Shown here: positions 1 through 5,555 of the stretch, in pieces
How positions within the stretch are numbered: position 1 is the stretch's first letter
How the letters are laid out: each line of letters begins with the position of its first letter
Assembly: GCA_020052115.1 (NCBI GenBank)
Contig: JAGVPR010000025.1
Location: 1 to 5,555 of the forward strand
Direction: 5' to 3'
From: Candidatus Eiseniibacteriota bacterium
GTDB lineage: Bacteria > Eisenbacteria > RBG-16-71-46 > JAGVPR01
DNA: 5,555 bases
Notes under the pieces: generated by a model
What the model was told of the DNA's origin: nothing
What the model saw: only the letters and a program-made list of their open reading frames with translations
Databases searched by the model: none
Program-made: the position numbers and the translations under genes

Positions 1-1
1 C

Positions 2-3000
2 CAGGTCCGGCTCCGTGTTCGGCAGCCAAGTGAGCGTGACGGAGCCGCCCCGGCAGATCGCTTCGAGCCCGAGCGGGCTTGCGGGAGCGGACGCATCGGG
101 AGGAACGGTCGTCTCGACGCTGACGACGTTCGATGCCGGCGATTCGTTCCCTGCCTCGTCGGCCACCCGCAGCGCGAAGAAATAGACCGTCTCCGGCTCG
201 AGCTCGCAGAGCCAGAGCGTCTCGGCTTCGCCCGGCGACGCCGGCGCGAAGGCGACAGCCGAGGCCGCGCTCTCGAAGTTCTCATCCGTCAGGAGCGTGG
301 TCGAATACCGGATGTCGTAAGTGTGAACCGGCTCGGCCGGCGTGTCATCGGAGGGCGCGGTCCAGGCCAGCGTGACGCACGTCGCGCTCGCGCCCGAGAT
401 GCGGAGGTCGCTGATGGCGGCCGGCGAGTTGACGTCCTGCATAGCGCCCGCCGATCCGGTCGCGACCGCCATTTCCGACAGACACCCCTCCTCGGATGCC
501 ACGCGCAGCGCCAGCGAGCGCACCTCGTTCGGAAGGAGGCCGCTGAGCGTCCAGGTCGCGCCGCCGCCCGGCGTGAGCTGGACTCCATCGAGAGCCACGC
601 GCGTCGCGGAGTACCAGCTGTTCTCGTCTATCGGCTCGGAGGCGATTCGAGCCTCGAAGATGGCGGGCGCGCCGCAGAAGTCGTCGGCGTCCGGCCACTG
701 CCAACTGAAGATGACGGCCCCCCCGGCGGTGGCGGCGGCGAAGCTCTTCACGCCGCCGGGCCGCGGCGTGCGCACGATCAACTCGTTCGAGAGCGGAGAC
801 GTGTTGCCGGCCTCATCCGTGGCCTTCATTCGGAAGTGGTACTCGTGTCCCGCGGTGAGACGATCCACGCGCACGCTCTGCAACGTACCCGAAGGCATGG
901 GCGCCGGGAGACTTGGAACCGCTGGCGCCGTCTGCCAGACGGCCTCCGTCAGCGGAACCTCCGAGCTTCGCAGGTCATATACGAACGCCTGTCCCTCCAC
1001 CCCGTCGTCCCCCGGCGCCGTCCAAGACAATCTGACCGATCGTCGCGCGAGCGTCCCTGCCACCGCCGCCAGATCAGACACGATCGCCGGCGCGATCGTG
1101 TCGGGTGCAGCGAGCGTTGTCGCGTAGACGTCGGGCGAGAGGCCGCTCCAGTTCCCCGCATCGTCACCGACGCGGAGGGCGAAATGGTGCATCGTGGACG
1201 CGGCGAGACCGCTCACCACAAACGTCTCTTCCGCGCCGGGCTGAGCCGGGGACGGAACCCCCGGCACCGCGGCTGCATCATCCCAAGTGGTTTCGCCGAT
1301 GGTCGTCGTCGAGCGCTTGAGTTGGTAGAGAGCCGCAGGCCCCTGAGTGCCGTCGTCGCCGACGGCCGTCCAGTGAAGCTCGATCGAGTCGTGCGTCACG
1401 CGGCCGATCGTGAGGGCCGCCACCGCGGCCGGCGGCGTCGTATCGGGCGGCGGCTCCGTGGCGTCCGTCGCGGCGTTCGAAAGCGCCGACCAGTTCACGC
1501 CGTCGCTCGCGCGGAGGGCGAAGACGTACTCCGTGTCGGGCGCGAGTCCCGTGACCGTGTAGCTCTCAGCGGTTCCCGGCGCGGACGGCGTGAGCGATGC
1601 CGGCGCCGGCGTCCATGCGCTCCATGTCGCGAGCGAGGCGGGCGCGATCGAGTACCGTATCTCGTACGCCGTGCACGATCCGCGATCGTCCGCGGGCGCC
1701 GTCCACGAGAGCGCGATCGCCGAAGGGTCCATCGCCAGCGCGGCGAGGTCGGTCACGGCGGCCGGCGGTGTCGTGTCGGGCGCCGGGAGCGTCACCAAGG
1801 CCACATTCGAGAGCGCGGAGGAGTTCCCCGCCTCATCGGCCGTCTTCAGCGCGAACGCGTACGTTGCGCCCGGCTGAAGCCCGTTCACCGTGACGCGCTC
1901 CTCGGTTCCCGCCGGAGCCGGGTCGAACTCCACAGGAATCAGCGTGGCGGACGGCCAGTCGTTCGGCGACAGCGATCCCGGGCGATTGCGTAGGTCGTAC
2001 CCGGCCGCGGTGCCGGTCGTTCCATCGTCTCCCGGGGCGGTCCAGGCCAGCTCGACCGTTCCCAGCGTGGCGCCGGCCAGCGCCGCCAGATCGGTGACTG
2101 CCGATGGCGCGGTGGCGTCCGGCGGAGGCAGCGTCGTGAACGTCATCGGATTGGAGGCGTGATTCCAGTTGTTCGCGTCGTCCACGGCTTTGATTGCGAA
2201 GCTGTAAGTCGTCTGGGGGGCGAGTCCCGTGAATTCGATGTACTGCTGGGCGGGCACGGTCACCGGTGTCGGCACGCCGTTGGGCCAGATGTCGCCCGAC
2301 TCCCAGTTCGCATCCGATGGCGTCGCGTCGTGGAACCGCCGCACCTGATAGGACGCGGCGCGCCCCTGGGTCCCATCGTCGCCGGGCGCGCTCCAGCGGA
2401 GGCGGGCACCTGTCGAAGAGAGCGATCCGTCAACGAGCGCAAAGTCCTGGATCGTGGCCGGCGGCGTGGTGTCCGGCGGCGGCGGCGGATCGCTAGTCGA
2501 AGCGTTTGCGTTCGCGGAGAGCGTGGACCAGTTGCCGGCCTCGTCGCGCGCCTTGATGGCGAAGTAGTACGGCGTCGAGGGCGTGAGCCCTTGCACGGTG
2601 AATTGCTCCGTCGCACCAGCCGGCGCGGGCTGCGGCGGTCCCTCGACCAAGGTCGCCTGATCCCAGTTCGAAGTCGTGATCGTCACGCCGTGTCGGCGGA
2701 GGTCGTAGGCGGTCGCCGTTCCGGAGTTGTTGTCGTCGCCCGTCGCCCTCCAGCTCAAGCGGATGGACGACTCGGAGAGCGTCGCGGCCGAAAGGCCGGT
2801 GATGCGGGCCGGCGCCAGTTGGTCCGGTGGCGGCAGGGTCCTAGTGGAATCGCTGTTCGAGACACCGCTCCAGTTCGAAGCTTCGTCGCGCGTCTTGATG
2901 GCGAAGTAGTAGACGGTGTTCCCCGTGAGCCCGGTCACCGTCATCGTCTGGACGGCCCCCGCGGCTGCGGGCGGCGGAGGGTCCGGCACGGAGAGGGCGC

Positions 3001-4420
3001 TCGCCCAGTTCTGTGTCGTGATGGGCGCGGAGTACCGGCGAATCGCGTAAGCCGTCGCGGCGCCGCTCGTGCCGTCATCGCCGGGAGCGGTCCAGGCGAG
3101 CAGAGCCGAGGTCTCGCTCGAGGCGGAGGCGACGAGGTCCGCGATCGTCGCGGGCGGCGTGGTGTCCGGCGACAACGTTGTCGCCGACGGCGTGTTCGAA
3201 ACCGGAGATGCGTTGTTGACCTCGTCGAGGGTCTTGACGGCGAAGTAGTACCGTGTGCCCGGCGCGAGGCTCGTGACCAGCATGCTCTGTGTGCCGCCTG
3301 ACATGGAGGGCACCGGCTCGCTCGCGGCGGTCGAACAGGCGCCGAAATTGGACGTCGTGATCGGATTCGTCGAGTAGCGCATGTCGTACCCGGCTGCCGT
3401 GCCTGCGGTGCCGTCGTCGCCCGGCGCCGTCCACGAGAGCGTGATCGAGGCGGAGCTCGCCGCCGCCGCGGCTAGGTTCGTCACCGCCGCCGGGGCCGTC
3501 GTGTCCGGCGGTGCCGGCGTGGTCACGGAGGCTCCGTTCGAGATGGCCGCCAGGTTCGACGCCTCATCGCGCGCCCTCAGTGCGAAGTAGTAGGTCGTGC
3601 TCTGCGTGAGGCCCGTGACGGTGAATGTCTGAACCGTTCCCGCGATGGCCGGCGCCGGAGGGCTGGGCTGGACCGAGGGCGCGGCCGCCCAGTTCTGCTC
3701 CGTGATCAGCGCGGAACTCTGCTTGATCAGGTACGCCGTCGCGGTGCCGGTAGAGCCGTCGTCGCCGGGAGCGGTCCACGTCAGCGAGATGGATGAGACC
3801 GTCGGCGAGCCGGCGGCGAGGTTCGTGACCGCCGCGGGGGGCGTCGTGTCCGACGGCTGCAGCGTCGCCGCCGAGGGCACGTTCGAGATCGCCGACCAGT
3901 TGCCCGCTTCGTCTGCGGTCCTCAGCGCGAAGTAATACGTCGTTCCCGAATTGAGCCCAGGAACGGTCATGTTCTGGGCGGTACCGGCCGCGGCGGGGGC
4001 TTGCTCGCCGGCGATCAGGGCGGCGGCGGCGAAGTTGGCCGCCGTGATCGCCGCCGTCGAGTAGCGGATGTCATATTGGGTCGCCGTGCCGGTGGTGCCG
4101 TCATCCCCGGGCGCCGTCCATGTCAGCGAGATGGATGAGACCGTCGGCGAGGCGGCGGCGAGGTTCGTGACGGTCCCCGGCGCGACGATGTCGGGCTGCT
4201 GGCCTCCGGAGTAGATCGTCACGGGCGCGGCTACCGGCGTGTCGAACTCGATGTCGCCGCCGGGTCCCGGATAGATTCCGGAGACGATCGTCTCACCGTT
4301 CTGGTCAACGGTATACGCGACGCCCGTTCTCAGTCCGAAGACCGAATGGTGAACCGTTGCCGATGCTGAGGAAGGAAGCGACAGGACCAGAGCCAACGGA
4401 AACGCCAGGCGTCGATGCAT
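2..4420 (-). CDS. Giant secreted protein with a long array of FN3 modules (5' part, 1,473 codons seen)
   Basis: The frame is open from the ATG at 4420 to the window edge with no stop, so the protein is longer than 1,473 residues and its C terminus is unknown. Residues 1-21 are a signal peptide. Residues 22-76 are a small beta-rich region I do not recognise. Residues 77-1441 are 12 FN3-type modules, and residues 1442-1473 begin a 13th. Most modules start with a DTTPPAAVTDL-like linker, then have SWTAPGDDGTxGTA, Y-D-I-R-Y-S, a segment with a conserved Trp/Phe, TVTGL, YYFALK and DEAGNWS-x-x-SN. Such arrays are usually extracellular stalks or ligand-binding surfaces. No enzyme motif, transmembrane helix or lipobox is visible here. 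The start is supported by a consensus ribosome binding site. The gene follows another exported FN3 protein on the same strand after a 264-bp gap. By analogy with that neighbour the missing C terminus may carry a sorting domain, but this is inference. Adhesion, matrix building or polysaccharide binding are all possible. Confidence 0.93.
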   Translation of the reverse strand, partial: MHRRLAFPLALVLSLPSSASATVHHSVFGLRTGVAYTVDQNGETIVSGIYPGPGGDIEFDTPVAAPVTIYSGGQQPDIVAPGTVTNLAAASPTVSSISLTWTAPGDDGTTGTATQYDIRYSTAAITAANFAAAALIAGEQAPAAAGTAQNMTVPGLNSGTTYYFALRTADEAGNWSAISNVPSAATLQPSDTTPPAAVTNLAAGSPTVSSISLTWTAPGDDGSTGTATAYLIKQSSALITEQNWAAAPSVQPSPPAPAIAGTVQTFTVTGLTQSTTYYFALRARDEASNLAAISNGASVTTPAPPDTTAPAAVTNLAAAAASSASITLSWTAPGDDGTAGTAAGYDMRYSTNPITTSNFGACSTAASEPVPSMSGGTQSMLVTSLAPGTRYYFAVKTLDEVNNASPVSNTPSATTLSPDTTPPATIADLVASASSETSALLAWTAPGDDGTSGAATAYAIRRYSAPITTQNWASALSVPDPPPPAAAGAVQTMTVTGLTGNTVYYFAIKTRDEASNWSGVSNSDSTRTLPPPDQLAPARITGLSAATLSESSIRLSWRATGDDNNSGTATAYDLRRHGVTITTSNWDQATLVEGPPQPAPAGATEQFTVQGLTPSTPYYFAIKARDEAGNWSTLSANANASTSDPPPPPDTTPPATIQDFALVDGSLSSTGARLRWSAPGDDGTQGRAASYQVRRFHDATPSDANWESGDIWPNGVPTPVTVPAQQYIEFTGLAPQTTYSFAIKAVDDANNWNHASNPMTFTTLPPPDATAPSAVTDLAALAGATLGTVELAWTAPGDDGTTGTAAGYDLRNRPGSLSPNDWPSATLIPVEFDPAPAGTEERVTVNGLQPGATYAFALKTADEAGNSSALSNVALVTLPAPDTTPPAAVTDLAALAMDPSAIALSWTAPADDRGSCTAYEIRYSIAPASLATWSAWTPAPASLTPSAPGTAESYTVTGLAPDTEYVFALRASDGVNWSALSNAATDATEPPPDTTPPAAVAALTIGRVTHDSIELHWTAVGDDGTQGPAALYQLKRSTTTIGETTWDDAAAVPGVPSPAQPGAEETFVVSGLAASTMHHFALRVGDDAGNWSGLSPDVYATTLAAPDTIAPAIVSDLAAVAGTLARRSVRLSWTAPGDDGVEGQAFVYDLRSSEVPLTEAVWQTAPAVPSLPAPMPSGTLQSVRVDRLTAGHEYHFRMKATDEAGNTSPLSNELIVRTPRPGGVKSFAAATAGGAVIFSWQWPDADDFCGAPAIFEARIASEPIDENSWYSATRVALDGVQLTPGGGATWTLSGLLPNEVRSLALRVASEEGCLSEMAVATGSAGAMQDVNSPAAISDLRISGASATCVTLAWTAPSDDTPAEPVHTYDIRYSTTLLTDENFESAASAVAFAPASPGEAETLWLCELEPETVYFFALRVADEAGNESPASNVVSVETTVPPDASAPASPLGLEAICRGGSVTLTWLPNTEPDL
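437..766 (-). other. Divergent FN3 module 11
   Basis: Residues 1219-1328 keep the FN3 outline: a B strand with Trp (VIFSWQWPDADD), the added segment with its conserved Trp (ENSWYSATRV), an L-S-G-L turn and an F-strand-like LALRVASEEG. The module lacks the DTTPP linker, has RSLAL in place of YYFAL, and has SEEGCLS in place of DEAGNWS. It carries two cysteines (C1249 and C1313) in the B-C and F-G loop regions, which could pair in an exported protein. It may mark a functional change within an otherwise uniform stalk. Confidence 0.7.
3774..3829 (-). repeat. 56-bp direct repeat, copy B (module 2)
   Basis: This is the equivalent segment of module 2 (VTNLAAGSPTVSSISLTWT). It differs from the module 1 copy at two bases: one is silent and one changes Ala to Gly. 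The sequences on either side diverge much more, so the identity is limited to a short tract. That fits gene conversion or a partial duplication. Confidence 0.9.
4116..4171 (-). repeat. 56-bp direct repeat, copy A (module 1)
   Basis: This block encodes the end of the linker through the B strand of module 1 (VTNLAAASPTVSSISLTWT). It matches 3774-3829 at 54 of 56 bases with no gaps. The offset is exactly 342 bp, or 114 codons, so the repeat keeps the reading frame. The synonymous codons are also shared, which points to a recent common origin rather than selection on protein sequence alone. Confidence 0.9.
4193..4357 (-). other. Unrecognised N-terminal region before the FN3 array
   Basis: Residues 22-76 differ from all the later modules. 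The region contains GLRTGVAYTVDQNGETIVSG and then IYPGPGGDIEFDTP and VTIYSGGQ. The short alternating hydrophobic stretches separated by G/P/D/N turns suggest one small beta domain or a capping segment. I do not recognise the family and assign no function. Confidence 0.55.
4358..4420 (-). other. Sec signal peptide of the large FN3 protein
   Basis: Residues 1-21 read MHRRLAFPLALVLSLPSSAS plus A. They have a basic N-region (H-R-R), a hydrophobic core (LAFPLALVLSL) and an A-S-A signal peptidase I site before Thr22. No Cys follows, so the protein is not predicted to be a lipoprotein. Export to the periplasm or beyond is expected. Confidence 0.9.
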
Positions 4421-4425
4421 TGACT

Positions 4426-4431
4426 CCTCCT
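4426..4431 (-). promoter_or_regulatory. Shine-Dalgarno site of the large FN3 gene
   Basis: On the minus strand the sequence reads AGGAGG, then AGTCA, then ATG. This is a perfect consensus ribosome binding site with a 5-base spacer (or GGAGGAG with a shorter spacer). Together with the signal peptide that follows, it fixes the ATG at 4420 as the start. Confidence 0.9.
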
Positions 4432-4670
4432 GTTGGGTGCCCGACGGATTGGGGCCGGCCCGACGGAGAAGGGCAAGATCAGCGCCACGGACCGAGAGGG
4501 GGTGGCGGAAAGCCGCCTGGAGGCAAGACGCGTCGTTTGCGGCGCTTACGAAGCGTGGCCGGGCTCAGCCGGGCCCACGACGAGACGCGACTCGTCCGCG
4601 GCACGGAGAATCGCAGCGCGGAGTATGAATCTCGCACGATCGGATTCCGCGCCGAGGCGGAGAGGAGCGG

Positions 4671-4683
4671 GCCGCGTCGCGGC
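4671..4683 (-). terminator. Possible hairpin directly after the upstream gene
   Basis: One base after the TAG stop lies a perfect inverted repeat, GCCGCG-A-CGCGGC on the minus strand. It could fold as a 5-bp GC stem with a 3-base loop. No U-tract follows (the next bases are CCGCTCCTC), so it does not meet the usual standard for an intrinsic terminator. In DNA this GC-rich such hairpins also arise by chance. Confidence 0.2.
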
Positions 4684-4684
4684 G

Positions 4685-4963
4685 CTAGCGGTTCAGCACG
4701 AGCTTCTTCACGAGGCGCTCGCGACCGAGCGTCGTCTCGAGGAAGAAGACGCCTGAGGCGGAAGTCCCCGGCTCGAGAGCGTCCAGATCCCAGGTCCAAG
4801 CATGCGCGCCGCGCTCGATCGGCGCGTCCAACAGCACGCGGCAGAGCCGCCCGCGCGCGTCGAAAAGAACGATCCGAACCGGACGCGAGCTTGGGACGGA
4901 GGCTTGGATTGTGAAGAGGCCCTTCGTCGGGTTCGGGAAAGGCGCGCCGATCCAGACCGGAGG
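4685..4963 (-). other. C-terminal sorting/FlgD-Ig-like domain
   Basis: This is a protein domain of about 92 residues at the extreme C terminus of the upstream gene. The order of motifs is diagnostic: a PNP motif after a short aromatic lead (VWIGAPFPNP), an I/V-rich strand, the strand VRIVLFDARGR with the typical D-x-x-G-R turn, a G-x-H-x-W-x-W-D stretch, an S-G-V-F-F strand, and a basic-hydrophobic tail (LVKKLVLNR). FlgD-Ig and Por/T9SS type A sorting domains are related and hard to separate by eye. Either reading implies export. Whether the cell has a type IX secretion system cannot be told from this window. Confidence 0.8.
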
Positions 4964-5555
4964 CGCGCTCCAGATTTCAATCGGGACCGCTATCCGAGAA
5001 ATCTCCCGCTCGAATCCCCTCGGTGAGACGGCCACGATGTGGAAGCGATACACGCCGGGCGGCGCCTCGCTCCGAAACGTGAACGTGTCTTGAATGCGAC
5101 GGGCCTCGCCCGGCTCGCGCACCAGGGTCCCGCGACCCTCATCGAATCGGTCCACGACGAACCGCGCGAAGCGCTCGCGCTCTGCGCAATTCCAGGCGAG
5201 GCGAAGGGTCGGCGTCTCACCGCTGCCGGATTCCAGCGAGGGCGCCTCCGCTACGAACCCCGAGACTCGCGGAAGGAACCCCTCGAGCGGCGCCGTCGCT
5301 CGCGACGAAGCGCTCACCGCGGAGATCCTGCCGCCGCTGTCGCATGTGGCCACGGCGTACGAGTATTCCCTGTCCGGAAGGACCGACGTGTCCCTGAGGG
5401 CCGGCGTGGCATCGCTCTCGATCGTCCGCGTCTCACCGCCGCTACGGCGTCGGATGATGTACCCGGCAACATCGCTCTCCTCCGGCGGCGTCCAGCGAAC
5501 GACGATCGCATCCCCGTCCGCGGCCGCGGCGACTCCGCCGGGCGGCCGAGGCGCG
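4685..5555 (-). CDS. Secreted FN3-domain protein with C-terminal FlgD-Ig/Por-sorting-like domain (3' part only)
   Basis: This is the C-terminal 289 residues of a larger protein. The frame is open at the window edge and ends at a TAG at 4687-4685. Visible residues 1-89 form an FN3 domain, with IVVRWTPPEESDVAGYIIRR for the B-C strands and EYSYAVAT for the F strand. Residues about 97-195 form a second, divergent FN3-like beta domain (LRLAWNC, then YRFHIVAVS). Residues about 198-289 match the FlgD-Ig / T9SS type A sorting pattern, including PFPNPTKG, VLFDARGR, a WTWDLD stretch, SGVFF and a closing KKLVLNR. In known families such domains end exported proteins and can direct surface secretion or anchoring. 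A GTG at 5353 could be mistaken for a start, but it lies inside the FN3 F strand (EYSYAVAT) and has homologous sequence upstream, so it is internal. No enzyme domain is visible, and the true function depends on the missing N-terminal part. It lies upstream of a second exported FN3 protein on the same strand. Confidence 0.88.
   Translation of the reverse strand, partial: APRPPGGVAAAADGDAIVVRWTPPEESDVAGYIIRRRSGGETRTIESDATPALRDTSVLPDREYSYAVATCDSGGRISAVSASSRATAPLEGFLPRVSGFVAEAPSLESGSGETPTLRLAWNCAERERFARFVVDRFDEGRGTLVREPGEARRIQDTFTFRSEAPPGVYRFHIVAVSPRGFEREISRIAVPIEIWSAPPVWIGAPFPNPTKGLFTIQASVPSSRPVRIVLFDARGRLCRVLLDAPIERGAHAWTWDLDALEPGTSASGVFFLETTLGRERLVKKLVLNR
5288..5554 (-). other. FN3 domain in the upstream protein
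   Basis: This is a protein domain of about 89 residues. It opens with a proline-rich linker (APRPPGG). The B-strand Trp is in VVRWTPP, the C strand is GYIIRRR, and the F strand is EYSYAVATCD, followed by the S-x-x-S end typical of FN3. It is about the standard FN3 length. It lacks the extra ITxxNWxxA-type segment found in every module of the downstream gene, so the two proteins use different FN3 subfamilies. Confidence 0.75.

Larger units (their letters stand above)
2..4192 (-). repeat. Tandem array of FN3-type modules, period about 114 codons
   Basis: Module boundaries in residues of the large protein are: 1, 77-190; 2, 191-305; 3, 306-418; 4, 419-532; 5, 533-649; 6, 650-767; 7, 768-881; 8, 882-992; 9, 993-1106; 10, 1107-1218; 11, 1219-1328 (divergent); 12, 1329-1441; 13, 1442-1473 (cut by the window edge). 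Modules 1, 4, 7 and 9 are exactly 114 residues; the rest run from 110 to 118. The linkers vary around P-P-D-T-T-P-P-A-A-V and are longest before module 6 (five prolines before the Asp). Conserved points are the B-strand Trp in SWTAPGDDG, the C-strand Tyr, a Trp/Phe in an added segment, the F-strand YYFAL/I and the DEAGN loop. The extra segment makes each unit about 20 residues longer than a typical FN3 domain. Confidence 0.9.
4421..4684 (-). other. Intergenic region between the two FN3-protein genes
   Basis: This 264-bp gap has no supported gene. Besides the hairpin next to the stop codon, it holds three short inverted repeats. One is a GGCC/GGGCTCAGCC-type element at 4557-4576 with one mismatch. 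The second is CGCTT-ACG-AAGCG at 4543-4555. The third is GGCGG-AAAG-CCGCC at 4504-4517. None is followed by a clear U-tract. No good -35/-10 pair is visible; the best -10-like string (CATACT, minus strand, near 4622-4627) has no matching -35. The gap is long enough to hold a promoter for the downstream gene, so a shared operon is possible but not shown. Confidence 0.5.

Noticed and set aside
323..1993. Long plus-strand open frame of 556 codons, with others at 2159-3301 and 342-1127
   Set aside because: They are antisense to the FN3 array, which shows clear conserved domains in the minus frame. Their translations are Arg-rich and low in complexity, as expected of shadow frames in GC-rich coding DNA, and they have no recognisable domain.
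2..4192. Regular repeats as a CRISPR array or other non-coding repeat
   Set aside because: The period is about 342 bp, always a multiple of three, and the repeats keep an open frame with FN3 motifs. They are protein module repeats.
4622..4627. CATACT as a -10 promoter element for the large gene
   Set aside because: No -35-like hexamer lies at the right distance, and it would leave a leader of about 200 bases. It is too weak to annotate.
4357..4914. Plus-strand open frame of 185 codons spanning the intergenic gap
   Set aside because: It overlaps the start of the large gene and the sorting domain of the upstream gene. Its product is Arg/Gly/Ala-rich with no motif, which fits a compositional artefact.
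4685..5353. Treating the GTG at 5353 as the true start of the upstream gene
   Set aside because: The frame continues upstream with a clear FN3 domain (WTPP, GYIIRR, EYSYAV), and the GTG codes for a Val within its F strand. The gene therefore starts outside the window.

Overview
The window is GC-rich, and both of its genes are on the minus strand. Both are partial and both encode exported, domain-repeat proteins. The start of the upstream gene lies beyond position 5555, and the end of the downstream gene lies beyond position 1. I see no RNA gene, mobile element or CRISPR array. The window suggests a high-GC Gram-negative bacterium of the FCB type, such as Candidatus Eisenbacteria or a relative. 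Three things point there: a C-terminal FlgD-Ig/Por-sorting-like domain, many fibronectin type III (FN3) modules joined by DTTPP linkers, and strong GC bias. This placement is inference, because no phylogenetic marker gene is present.

Layout, read in the direction of transcription. (1) 5555 to 4685 holds the last 289 residues of a secreted protein: one FN3 domain, a second divergent FN3-like beta domain, and a C-terminal sorting/anchoring-type domain ending at a TAG. (2) 4684 to 4421 is a 264-bp intergenic gap with several short GC-rich hairpins and, at its end, a perfect AGGAGG ribosome binding site. (3) 4420 to 2 is the first 1,473 codons of a very large protein. It has a signal peptide, a small unrecognised N-terminal domain, 12 FN3-type modules and the start of a 13th. 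The frame is open from the ATG to the window edge.

The modules of the large protein repeat about every 114 residues, longer than a textbook FN3 domain. Each carries an extra segment with a conserved Trp/Phe. Modules 1 and 2 share a nearly identical 56-bp block exactly 342 bp apart, which points to duplication or gene conversion. Module 11 is divergent and lacks the linker, and cysteines become frequent from there on.

The two genes probably encode separate cell-surface or extracellular proteins with a structural, adhesive or substrate-binding role. No catalytic domain is visible in either. Positions 1 to 4420 on the plus strand contain long open frames, but these are antisense shadows of the FN3 gene. 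I found no convincing new defence, mobile or regulatory system here. The points worth following up are the module architecture and its evolution.
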